Made by a program: the position numbers and the translations under genes | Assembly (NCBI GenBank): GCA_041753575.1 | Contig: JBGSUA010000155.1 | Coordinates: 3,743-67,742 of the forward strand | Length of the DNA: 64,000 nucleotides | Direction: 5' to 3' | Origin: CG2-30-51-40 sp041753575 | GTDB taxonomy: Bacteria > Desulfobacterota > DSM-4660 > Desulfatiglandales > Desulfatiglandaceae | The notes under the pieces: model-generated | What the model was told of the DNA's origin: nothing | Seen by the model: only the letters and a program-made list of their open reading frames with translations | Database searches by the model: none | Part shown: one piece after another, positions 9,109-16,912 of the stretch | Layout: each line of letters opens with the position of its first letter | How positions within the stretch are numbered: the first letter of the stretch is position 1

Positions 9109-9984
9109 CTACCTGCACACCCATAGGGCGGCCCCTTCAAGTTCCTTGAACAGGGCCATACTGACTGATCCCATGAAAAACTTCTGGAACATTCCCTGCC
9201 CCGTTCCTTTCCGGCCAACAGCCACTGCGGCGAACTTTTCCTCCTTGGCTGCCTTAAGTATTACCTTTGCGATATTTGATCCTTCCATGGCCTGGGTTTC
9301 GATCCTTTCTGGCGGCACGCCCGCCTTCAGAATCGAATCCCTCGCAGATGAAAGGGCCTTTTTGATAATATCGGCGGAATTCGCGACGCCTTTGACCACG
9401 GCTATTATTTTGACCCTGTGCAGAGGATCAGGTTGTAGCATAAAACCCACGTGGTCCACCATGCAGGCTGCGGAATCGGAGCCGTCCACACAGAGAAGAA
9501 CTCCGTTTCTGTCAGGCTCCGGCTTGCGGCAGAGCCATACTGGAAAACCTATTCCCTCCTCGATCAGGCCCCTGGATACGCTTTCGTCAAAGGCCTCCTC
9601 CAGCCAGGAAAGACCTCTCCGGCCCAGGACTACCGCGTCGTACAAGCCTTTGGTTCCCTCCTGGATGATGTCGTTGACCTTTGAAAACTGTCTCATCTGG
9701 AGTTTGGTCTCTAGGTTTTCTGCTGGAAATCCCATCCACAGGAGGTCTTTTTTGGCCGCATCAAGTGCCTTCCTTCCCTTTGCGAGGCTCTTCTTTGCCT
9801 GCAGTTCGGATTCCCTCACGGTCTCGTCGGTCTTCTCTCCGGCATATACTGTCGCGGGCCTTGAAGCGGTGTAGAAGAGAGTTATTTTGACCTCCTTCTT
9901 TTCCCCGAAAAAGTGTCCCACGAATCTCACTGCGTGCATTGCATTACTGTTTTCACTCACTGTCACCAAAAGGTGCCTCTCCAT
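9109..9984 (-). CDS. Universal stress protein, tandem UspA domains
   Basis: Two consecutive Usp folds of ~145 residues each. The second ends with the ATP-binding signature GRKGTGQGMFQKFFMGSVS (G-x2-G-x9-G-S), predicting nucleotide binding. The first domain has GRRGLSWLEEAF..SVSRGLIEE, a weaker version. The start at 9984 (MERHLLVTVSENS) is chosen because AAGGAG lies 7 nt upstream; the frame also extends to an ATG at 10002. Cytoplasmic, probably a stress or energy sensor. It is separated from the lipoprotein gene by 139 bp and from the protease pair by ~180 bp, so it is probably its own unit. Confidence 0.87.
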   Translation of the reverse strand: MERHLLVTVSENSNAMHAVRFVGHFFGEKKEVKITLFYTASRPATVYAGEKTDETVRESELQAKKSLAKGRKALDAAKKDLLWMGFPAENLETKLQMRQFSKVNDIIQEGTKGLYDAVVLGRRGLSWLEEAFDESVSRGLIEEGIGFPVWLCRKPEPDRNGVLLCVDGSDSAACMVDHVGFMLQPDPLHRVKIIAVVKGVANSADIIKKALSSARDSILKAGVPPERIETQAMEGSNIAKVILKAAKEEKFAAVAVGRKGTGQGMFQKFFMGSVSMALFKELEGAALWVCR

Positions 9985-10123
9985 AGAAAATCTCCTTGTC
10001 ATAAGTTTACAGCGGCATCTTCGCGATCATCTCAAAGACCGGAAGTAAGTACTCAAGACTGGTTCCTTGATAATTATATTGATCAAAAGCCAATATTCAA
10101 TAATGGACTGACGCGGGGCGTCA

Positions 10124-10756
10124 TCACTTTATCCTTTTTGCAGCCCCCTCGTAAATATCGGCTATGAGCTCGCCTGATATCCGCGCCATTGCTTCACTCA
10201 TGGCCGCGACGAAGGCCGCAGGGCGTTTCTTTTCAAGTATTTTTTCTGACTTGTAGGTTTTTTGAAAGACGATCTTTCTTGTGATGTCTTTTTCCTTTTC
10301 GGCCGAAAGCGTCACCGTGATCCCCAGAGAAGCCTTCCAGGTCTCTTCTTCGTCAATTTCAAGAAACTCATCAACGGAGCCTGTGAGGACAAAGTCGGCC
10401 GCGCCTTCGCTTTCAGAAGACAGTATTGCCCTGAAAAGTCCCGACTCCATCAGATCCCGGCCTATGAAACCGGACGCCATGTCCCCGGGATTTACCCTCC
10501 ATCTGTGAAACACGTATTCATCTCGCCGAAAGGGGCCGTCTCTGAAGATCATCTTCGTGCTGTTATAGGCCGGGGCCACGGAAAATCTCTTCACCATTAA
10601 GGCAGCCGGAATCCTCTGGTTGGTTGATATCGCGGGCGTGGGGTATTCGAGGATGTAAAAGGATATCTTGTCCTGGGGCCGGCTCCCTGTTGCGCATCCG
10701 GCAGCAAGCAAAAGGACGAGAAGGAAAAACGCTCCGGCATTTTTAATAGTTTTCAA
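10124..10756 (-). CDS. ABC-type transport auxiliary lipoprotein (PqiC/YmbA type) of the Mla/MCE system
   Basis: 210 residues with a lipoprotein signal: a hydrophobic stretch, lipobox LLAAGC and acylated Cys near residue 21. The mature part fits the ABC_trans_aux family: FYILEYPTPAI, then IPAALMVKRFSVAPAYNSTKMIFRD, then GFIGRDLMESGLFRAIL. Such lipoproteins cooperate with MCE proteins in lipid movement between inner and outer membranes. It follows mlaD in the same direction but is separated from it by 282 bp, mostly repeat copy A (10790-10993). Expression with mlaEFD therefore needs read-through across the repeat. Confidence 0.82.
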   Translation of the reverse strand: MKTIKNAGAFFLLVLLLAAGCATGSRPQDKISFYILEYPTPAISTNQRIPAALMVKRFSVAPAYNSTKMIFRDGPFRRDEYVFHRWRVNPGDMASGFIGRDLMESGLFRAILSSESEGAADFVLTGSVDEFLEIDEEETWKASLGITVTLSAEKEKDITRKIVFQKTYKSEKILEKKRPAAFVAAMSEAMARISGELIADIYEGAAKRIK

Positions 10757-10789
10757 AGAAAGGCTCCTTTTCTTTCATTTCATTGGCTG

Positions 10790-10993
10790 CCAAACGTTAA
10801 TGACAGCAATATTTTGTCACCCCCGAGCATGAAAATCTCCTTTCCCACAGATGACAGAGCAGACCTCTTTTACTGATCCCTAATCCCCGCCCCCTAACCC
10901 CTGATCTCTGATCCCCGATCCCAGATCCCCGATCCCTGATCTCTAACCCCTGATCCCTAATCCCTGGGTTGGTGCGGGTATTTTCACGGTAAA
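10790..10993 (-). repeat. GATC-rich intergenic repeat, copy A (inverted relative to copy B)
   Basis: Read on the minus strand, the element begins TTTACCGTGAAAATACCC, has a ~90-bp core of imperfect tandem GATCAGG/GATCGGG/GTTAGGG units, and ends with a non-repetitive tail through CATCTGTGGGAAAGG, ATTTTCATGCTCGGGGG and TGACAAAATATTGCTG to AACGTTTGG. The same unique ends occur at 15533-15715 in the opposite orientation, so the unit is a defined repeat family and not only low-complexity sequence. No ORF of interest is inside it. It separates mlaD from the auxiliary lipoprotein gene. Confidence 0.85.
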
Positions 10994-11038
10994 CACTCAC
11001 TGAGATGTCTCTTTGATTATACAACATCGCCAGTGCCG

Positions 11039-12046
11039 CTAAAACATCTCCTCTGGTTTGGACGGCCTCGGCGCTTTCTGGAAAAAGATACCTGAAGGAT
11101 CAGCCGAGAGCCTCCCCACCAAGTCCTTCAAGCCGTCAGCCGTGACTTCAAGGCGTTGCAGGACGAGGGTAAGTCTTTCGGTCATCTCTGTCACGCTGTC
11201 TCCCGATCTTGTCAGGGCCGCACGGGCATCTAAGAAAAGGCCGGCAGCTTCCGCAGCGGCCTTTCTCGTTCTTAGCACCGCCTCTTTGAGATCCGGGGCC
11301 GTATCCTCGGCAGTCCTCTCGAACTGGGAAATGGTCCTTTTCGATATATCCAACGTTTCAGATGCCTTGGCCGTTATATTTCTCAGTTCCTCCGAGGCCT
11401 TTTCAAGAGAGGTGAGTATCCTGTCCCACGCATTGGACGCCATCAAACCGTTAATACGGTCAAGAGAACCTTTCAGCGCATTCGAAAGCTCGCCGATGCG
11501 CGCATCCGCCATTGATTTGGCGGCTGAATCAAGAAGTGAGCTGGTCTTTTCCGAGATACCCTTCAGGTCAAGCGATCTGAACTGTTTCATGAGATCATCC
11601 ACGCCTTCCAGGATACGTCTGATTTCAGAAGGCTTGGATGTTACAACCGGATATTCCGAAGGGAAGGAAAGTCTGGGCGAATGTTCTCTGTCTTTCCCTG
11701 AAACAAGATCCAGCTCGATAAACATGCTCCCTGTGATGCCTACCGCCTTGAGCTGCGCAACGGCATGCTCATCAAGGACATAAGCCTGGTCCACCTCCAT
11801 CACAACCCGAATCAGTCTGGAGTCAAGCGCTACATCAATCGCGGCGACCCTTCCGACCGTCACTCCCCGGTACTTAACCGGGGAATCCTTAATAAGCCCT
11901 TGAACGGATTCATCAAAATATGAGGCATAGAGCCTTCCCTTCTCCAGATATCTTGATGCCCCAAGCCATATAAAGGCCACTATCCCGATCAGTATGCCCG
12001 AGGTGACAAAAAGGCCGACTGTGAACTGTGTTTTTAGTGACGGCAT
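11039..12046 (-). CDS. mlaD: MCE/MlaD-type lipid-binding protein
   Basis: 335 residues with one N-terminal membrane helix (FTVGLFVTSGILIGIVAFIWL, residues ~8-28). An MCE domain follows, with the typical GLIKDSPVKYRGVTVGRVAAI segment and LKAVGITGSMFIELDL. The C-terminal half is a long helical region with many Ala, Leu and Glu residues, as in MCE proteins that form periplasmic needles or bridges. It is the periplasmic substrate-binding part of an inner-membrane lipid transporter, working with the MlaF ATPase and MlaE permease. Its first base overlaps the end of mlaF. Direction of transport cannot be read from sequence. Confidence 0.92.
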   Translation of the reverse strand: MPSLKTQFTVGLFVTSGILIGIVAFIWLGASRYLEKGRLYASYFDESVQGLIKDSPVKYRGVTVGRVAAIDVALDSRLIRVVMEVDQAYVLDEHAVAQLKAVGITGSMFIELDLVSGKDREHSPRLSFPSEYPVVTSKPSEIRRILEGVDDLMKQFRSLDLKGISEKTSSLLDSAAKSMADARIGELSNALKGSLDRINGLMASNAWDRILTSLEKASEELRNITAKASETLDISKRTISQFERTAEDTAPDLKEAVLRTRKAAAEAAGLFLDARAALTRSGDSVTEMTERLTLVLQRLEVTADGLKDLVGRLSADPSGIFFQKAPRPSKPEEMF

Positions 12047-12828
12047 CAGCCCTTGCTCCCATACCTAGTCTGACCGGACATGGGAATTCTGTTAAAGAAA
12101 TTTCTTACTGTCCGGTTTCCGCTGTGATCCCTGAGATAATGGGGGTCTCCCTCAGCAATGATCCCCTTTGCTGTCTTATCCAGCATGATGACCCTTTTTG
12201 CAAGATGAAAGATGCTCTGAAGTTCATGGGTCACTATTACCATGGTGGTGCCGAGACTGCGGTTTATCTTTAGGATGAGTTCATCTATTTCGGCGGAGGT
12301 TATGGGATCAAGTCCCGCGGTGGGCTCGTCAAAGAAAAGGATCTCCGGGTTGAGGGCCATAGCCCTTGCAAGCCCTGCCCGCTTTTTCATGCCTCCGCTT
12401 ATCTCTGAGGGGAGATGATGCTCAAAGCCTTTCAGATCAACCAGCTCAAGCTTCATCGCCACCAGGTACTCGATTTCTTCCTTGCGGAGTTCAGTATATT
12501 CCTCTATCGGAAGAGCTACGTTTTCCGCCAGAGTCATGGAGCTTAAAAGCCCGCCGCTTTGATAGAGGACTCCGATATTACGCAGGAATTTTCTGTAGGA
12601 TCCCTGGTCACCTTGAATGACATCCACCCCGTATGCTGTAACACTGCCGGAAATAGGCGGTATAAGGCCTATCATGTGCTTTAAGAGGGTGCTCTTTCCG
12701 CAGCCGCTTCCCCCCAGTATTATAAATATCTCTCCTGCGTAAACCTCAAAAGATACATTCTCAAGTATAGCCTGTTCGCCGTAACCGGCAAAGAGGTCCT
12801 TTACCTTTATGAGGGCATGTTCGGTCAC
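12046..12828 (-). CDS. mlaF: Mla-type ABC transporter ATPase
   Basis: 260 residues, a complete ABC ATPase. Walker A GGSGCGKST, Q-loop near LYQSGGLLSSMTL, signature ISGGMKKRAGLARAMAL, Walker B ILFFDEPTAGLDP and switch His in IVTHELQS are all present. The SGGM(K/R)KR variant of the signature is characteristic of MlaF/Ttg2A. It powers lipid transport through MlaE and MlaD. It sits 3 bp after mlaE and overlaps mlaD by 1 bp. Confidence 0.94.
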   Translation of the reverse strand: MTEHALIKVKDLFAGYGEQAILENVSFEVYAGEIFIILGGSGCGKSTLLKHMIGLIPPISGSVTAYGVDVIQGDQGSYRKFLRNIGVLYQSGGLLSSMTLAENVALPIEEYTELRKEEIEYLVAMKLELVDLKGFEHHLPSEISGGMKKRAGLARAMALNPEILFFDEPTAGLDPITSAEIDELILKINRSLGTTMVIVTHELQSIFHLAKRVIMLDKTAKGIIAEGDPHYLRDHSGNRTVRNFFNRIPMSGQTRYGSKG

Positions 12829-12831
12829 AGG

Positions 12832-13968
12832 TCAGCCCCAGTACTGCAGTAAGACGGCGAAGATGGAATCCCACAAGATGATGAGAAAGATGCTGCTGAC
12901 AACGGCGGACGTTGTTGCCCTCCCTACCGCCTCAGCTCCTCCTCTGGCCTGAAATCCCCTGAGACATCCCATCCATGCTATGACAAGGGCGAAGAAGGCG
13001 GTTTTGAAAAGGCCGAACCAGAAATCAAATGGAGTAAGGCTCTTAAAGGTCTGGTCCATGTAGGCCCCTGCCGTAAGATCCAGCATGAGAACACCTACTG
13101 TAAGTCCGCCCAGTATTGCGAAGAGATTGGCGAAGATCGAAAGAAGCGGCACCATCAGAACCGCGGCTATTATCTTTGGCGCCACCAGAAATCGGGTCAC
13201 ATCGAACCCCATCGTGTAGAGGGCATCCACCTCTTCAGCTATCTTCATCGCGGCTATCTCTGAAGCGAAGGCAGATCCGGACCTGCCCGCTACTATTATG
13301 GCTGTGATTATCGGGCCGAGTTCCCTTACCATGGCAAGTGCTACGAGGGATGCGACATATATATTGGCCCCGAACTGCCTCAATTGCACTGAAGACATGA
13401 AGGCCATAATTAGTCCCAGCAGAAACCCGATAAGCGAAACGATCGGCAAGGCATCAACGCCGGTCTTCTTCATTGATTTAACGGTATCACCTATCCTGAT
13501 TGAGCGCGGGTGAATAATCAAATGAAAGCAGCACAGAAGAACCGAGCCCACAAAGGCGACCTGAAACCTCAGGTCCAGTAACTGATCAATTGTCGCTTTG
13601 CCTATTCCAACCAATAGGCCCGGCTCAGGCCTCTTTGCCGCCGGTTGGCTTTTATCGCTGTCCGGAAAATTGAAAAGCGCAAGTATCTCTGCCGCCTTTG
13701 GCCCCACTCCTTCCATGGCAAAAGAAGCGCCCTTGCCTGCGGCAACCTTTCTTATCCTATCGAGGGCAAGCACTCCAAAGTCATCCAGATATGATATGTC
13801 CGAAAGGTCTGCAATGACTCTGAGGGGTGGATGCTTCTCTATGGAAGCGAAAACAGCTCTGATGATCGCTGGGGCGTTTTTGACGTCAAGCTTTCCCTTG
13901 AAACGAATCCTTCTCTCGCCATCAGCGACATCTTCCAGGCGGCAGCATTCAGATATCTTATCGCTCAT
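12832..13968 (-). CDS. mlaE: MlaE-type permease with N-terminal STAS domain
   Basis: 378 residues. Residues ~1-105 form a STAS domain (RFKGKLDVKNAPAIIRAVF, IADLSDISYLDDFGVLAL), which in Mla systems is normally a separate subunit (MlaB); here it is fused. The rest is the MlaE permease with about five membrane helices, including the VALAMVRELGPIITAIIVAGR and GSAFASEIAAMKIAEEVDAL segments diagnostic of the family. The gene overlaps the upstream sensor gene by 4 bp, so MlaE is translationally coupled to the sensor. The STAS fusion probably provides docking or regulation of the ATPase. Confidence 0.92.
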   Translation of the reverse strand: MSDKISECCRLEDVADGERRIRFKGKLDVKNAPAIIRAVFASIEKHPPLRVIADLSDISYLDDFGVLALDRIRKVAAGKGASFAMEGVGPKAAEILALFNFPDSDKSQPAAKRPEPGLLVGIGKATIDQLLDLRFQVAFVGSVLLCCFHLIIHPRSIRIGDTVKSMKKTGVDALPIVSLIGFLLGLIMAFMSSVQLRQFGANIYVASLVALAMVRELGPIITAIIVAGRSGSAFASEIAAMKIAEEVDALYTMGFDVTRFLVAPKIIAAVLMVPLLSIFANLFAILGGLTVGVLMLDLTAGAYMDQTFKSLTPFDFWFGLFKTAFFALVIAWMGCLRGFQARGGAEAVGRATTSAVVSSIFLIILWDSIFAVLLQYWG

Positions 13969-15272
13969 CTTTCTACCGGTTCAAACTGCATGGCTTCGAG
14001 ATCCTTTTCATCCAGATTGAAGGTCTTCATTATGAACTTCATGTCCATCACAAAGACTATCCATCCTATCTCAGTGCCTGAGGATTTAAGGACGAAGGCG
14101 GCTTCAACGCTCCTTTCGCCCATGGGGTTCCTCCGCGTGACTCTGTAGAGTGTCAGAACTTTGTGCGCTGAGTTGTTCGAGCTGAAGGGAATGCCGGCGT
14201 AACTGAAACCAATAAGCCTGCTGCCCTCTGATTCTTTCTCTCTCATAAAGGCGTATCGTGCCGTCCTATCGGAGTCAAGAAGCACAAAACCCCTATAGGG
14301 AGATTCCTCCGCATCCATCCTCGCGAAATCCTGTATTATTTTCCCAGCGGCCTCCCTGTCGTCTTCCTTGAGGGTCTGAACCAGCAGAGATGACAGGAGA
14401 AGATAATCTCTTGCAAGGATGGCCTTGAGCCTTTTCTGGGACTGGTATGAAGCTTGACTTCCGGTAAGGTAATGGTAGCCAAAGAAAGACAAGATAGCGA
14501 TTGAGGCGATCAAAAGAAGGAGCGGTATCATTCGGTAGCGGAGCTTTTTATACCTCTTGGCCGCCGCAATCATCTCAGTAACGTCCCTGCCGGATGAAAC
14601 CATGCCGTGGAAAACGCCGCGACTGTCGGTAAGGGCTTTTGTCGCAACTTCAATGATCTTCTCTCCCCTGGATGGATGTGTGACCTTGAGTGTGTTCTTC
14701 CTGGGGGGAGATCCCGGTCCGAAACCTGTGAAGGCGTTCTTAGCCTCGGCGGGATCTGCATATATTTGATAGACCTTCAGTTCCTTTACTTCTTCCCAGC
14801 TCTTGCCGTAAAGCCCTTCCGCCGCTTTATTCCATACCAGGATCCTGCATTCAGGGTCGGTTATTATGACGGCGTCCGGCATTCGGTCGCATAGCTCTCC
14901 TAGCCCGTAAAGGGCCTGGCTTGTATGATCGAGCCTTTCGGCAAGGTTCCGTGTTATGACGCTTGCCACCTGCGGATAATCGAGCAGGAATTGCTGGATG
15001 GAATCAGAAGGTATCCGGATAACTTTTACGTGAGTCTTTGCCTTTATGGTTGCGGTTCTGGCAGCTTTGAGCAGGAAGGACATCTCTCCAAAAAGAGAAC
15101 CGTTCTCTGTTATGACCGTGAGCCTCTTGTCTCCTTTAAGAACCTCGATCTCTCCGGATGCAAGGATATAGAGATCCTGGGATGTGTCGCCTTCGGAGAA
15201 AACGGTCTCTCCCCCGTGAAACGATACCACATTGCCGGCCAGGGCAGGGTTTCTTAGGATTTCTTCAAGCAT
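13965..15272 (-). CDS. Cyclic-nucleotide-binding and PAS domain membrane sensor, first gene of the mla operon
   Basis: 435 residues from ATG 15272; an upstream extension to 15362 is hydrophilic and overlaps no recognisable domain. Residues ~15-120 are a CNMP-binding beta roll (FSEGDTSQDLYILASGEIEV, GSLFGEMSFL, RTATIKAKTHVKVI). Then comes a PAS domain (MPDAVIITDPECRILVWNKA). A membrane helix follows (IPLLLLIASIAILSFFGYHYL) and then a C-terminal extracytoplasmic domain ending VFVMDMKFIMKTFNL. There is no kinase, GGDEF or HTH output domain, so it likely signals by direct contact, plausibly to the MlaE-STAS protein whose gene it overlaps by 4 bp. Function beyond sensing is unknown. Confidence 0.8.
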   Translation of the reverse strand: MLEEILRNPALAGNVVSFHGGETVFSEGDTSQDLYILASGEIEVLKGDKRLTVITENGSLFGEMSFLLKAARTATIKAKTHVKVIRIPSDSIQQFLLDYPQVASVITRNLAERLDHTSQALYGLGELCDRMPDAVIITDPECRILVWNKAAEGLYGKSWEEVKELKVYQIYADPAEAKNAFTGFGPGSPPRKNTLKVTHPSRGEKIIEVATKALTDSRGVFHGMVSSGRDVTEMIAAAKRYKKLRYRMIPLLLLIASIAILSFFGYHYLTGSQASYQSQKRLKAILARDYLLLSSLLVQTLKEDDREAAGKIIQDFARMDAEESPYRGFVLLDSDRTARYAFMREKESEGSRLIGFSYAGIPFSSNNSAHKVLTLYRVTRRNPMGERSVEAAFVLKSSGTEIGWIVFVMDMKFIMKTFNLDEKDLEAMQFEPVER

Positions 15273-15532
15273 TATATATTCTTGCCTTATTCCGTGAGAG
15301 AAGTTCTGAGTCCTTGCGGCCTGTTTTCTCCTTCCGAAGCCTCTCGTTGGAGAAGGCTGCATTTCTCTTTCGGATGAGATTATTCGATCCCGGGAAAAGT
15401 GTCAATAAAGGCTGCTGGTGAGTGGCTGCAGATCAGCATCGAGTGTTTTTATTAGTTGTCTTGTTTGAAAAGCTCCATTTGTGCTATCTATTGGCTTGTA
15501 AGAAATTAAGGGGTTTTCTTGGTTCAGTATAT

Positions 15533-15715
15533 TTTACCGTGAAAATACCCTCACCAACCCAGGGATCAGGGATCAGGGATCAGGGATCAGGGATCAGAGA
15601 TCAGGGATCAGGGATAAGGGATCAGAGATCAGTGAACGAGGTCCGCTCTCTCATCTGTGGGAAAGGGGATTTTCATGCTCGGGGGTGACAAAATATTGCT
15701 GGCATGAACGTTTGG
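15533..15715 (+). repeat. GATC-rich intergenic repeat, copy B
   Basis: Same element as 10790-10993 but on the plus strand. It starts TTTACCGTGAAAATACCC, has a core of about ten GGGATCA units with GAGATCA and GGGATAA variants, then a unique tail (CATCTGTGGGAAAGG, ATTTTCATGCTCGGGGG, TGACAAAATATTGCTG) ending AACGTTTGG. The copies differ mainly in the number and sequence of core units. The right end reaches into the 5' extension of the downstream ORF, which argues that the first ATG of that ORF (15704) is repeat sequence and not the real start. Bases ~15273-15532 upstream hold no gene. Confidence 0.87.
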
Positions 15716-15736
15716 ATGATAAGAGAATGTTTCTCG

Positions 15737-16762
15737 ATGAAGAAATTGTTTATTATCATGTTTTTGTTTCTCGCAGGCGGGTGCGCAACGGGTCCCTCCG
15801 CTACTGACGCCGGGGGCGTAAAGGCGACTGCGGCACAACAGGGAGGCAGCCCACCGGGATCAGCCGACAACATGGAGGCCCTTCTTGGAGAGCTTCCCAG
15901 GGGATCTGCAATTGCCATCTCCCAGATATATGACGGAGAAAACGGTGATATTACCGCCCTGGGGGATCGCCTGAGGGACAGGATCGAGACCAGCCTTATA
16001 AGCAAAAGGTTTGTAGTTGTGCCAAGGCGTGACCTGATCATAATGATGAACGAAAAGGAGCTTGGAGAAGGCAAGGCTCCTGAGATCAAAGATCTGGAAG
16101 CTGGGGCGGTCATATCCGGAAGATATTACCTTACCTCCGGGGACAAGGGAGCAGCGGAGGTGCATCTGCGCTTGCTTTCTCTTGCGGAAAACAAAGCCAT
16201 TGGAGCTGTTTCATTCCGGGAAACACTTCCAGGGGACTGGCACAGGCTTGTCAGTTCCATCAGGGGAAACATCTACCACAAAGGCGTAGAACAGGTTTCA
16301 GCGGCCGGAGGAGGGCCTTCTCTGTCGGCGTCGCTCGACAGGAATCCCGCCTGCTATCCTACCGGCGCCTCGGTCAGGATCAGTTTGAAGACGGAGCGAG
16401 GAATACACATCTATATCTTTAATCTGGCGGCGGATAATACCGTTACACTGCTCCATCCAAACAGACTTATCCCGGATGCCCCTATACCGGTTGGCGATTT
16501 TGAATTTCCGCCTCCCGCACTCTCAAAGAACCTGGGTCTAGCCGTATATCCTTTGAAGCCGGATGAGACTTCTCATGAGGCCTTCAAGATTGTCGCGAGC
16601 AGAAAACCCCTTAATTTCAGTTTCCTCCCGATACCGGAAAACGAGATTTACGCCGGCGCCAGAGGAGAAAGAATTGAAAAGGTACTGGATATTCTCAAGA
16701 ATGCAGGGCAGTGGTCGGAGGCTACTCTCGGCTACTGGGTAGGCCCTAATTGTGGAAAATAA
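15737..16762 (+). CDS. Lipoprotein with FlgO-like and DUF4384-like domains
   Basis: 341 residues from ATG 15737, which yields a textbook lipoprotein signal (MKKLFIIMFLFLAGGCATG, acylated Cys16). The frame could begin at 15704, but that Met lies in repeat copy B. Residues ~45-165 resemble a FlgO/CsgG-type domain (IAISQIYDGENGDITALGDRLRDRI, then RFVVVPRRDL). The C-terminal half looks like DUF4384 (YPTGASVRISLKTERGIHIYIFNLAADNTVTLLHPN). DUF4384 domains are often joined to, or encoded beside, caspase-fold peptidases, and a caspase-fold gene follows 150 bp downstream. A periplasmic or outer-membrane location is expected; the function is not established. Confidence 0.78.
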   Translation: MKKLFIIMFLFLAGGCATGPSATDAGGVKATAAQQGGSPPGSADNMEALLGELPRGSAIAISQIYDGENGDITALGDRLRDRIETSLISKRFVVVPRRDLIIMMNEKELGEGKAPEIKDLEAGAVISGRYYLTSGDKGAAEVHLRLLSLAENKAIGAVSFRETLPGDWHRLVSSIRGNIYHKGVEQVSAAGGGPSLSASLDRNPACYPTGASVRISLKTERGIHIYIFNLAADNTVTLLHPNRLIPDAPIPVGDFEFPPPALSKNLGLAVYPLKPDETSHEAFKIVASRKPLNFSFLPIPENEIYAGARGERIEKVLDILKNAGQWSEATLGYWVGPNCGK

Positions 16763-16912
16763 CTCCCCTTATCCCGGCAAACCCGCACCATAGGTGGTGA
16801 GTTCGCGGAAAGTTGGAATTGGCACTGCATAATAAAAAGCACTTGATGCAAAAAGACAGTAATTTCATTTGGAAGTCACTAATAGTTAACGTAATTTAGG
16901 GAGGTGGCCAGC

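Noticed and set aside
10860..10975. The regular GATCC-type tandem tract looks at first like a CRISPR or telomere-like array.
   Set aside because: The units are 6-8 bp without unique spacers, and a matching copy with the same unique ends lies at 15533-15715, so it is an interspersed repeat family.
16820..16845. TTGGAATTGGCACTGCAT as a sigma-54 promoter before the caspase-like gene.
   Set aside because: GG and GC are ten bases apart, but the CAC after GG and the TT before GC are missing, much weaker than the site at 56650.
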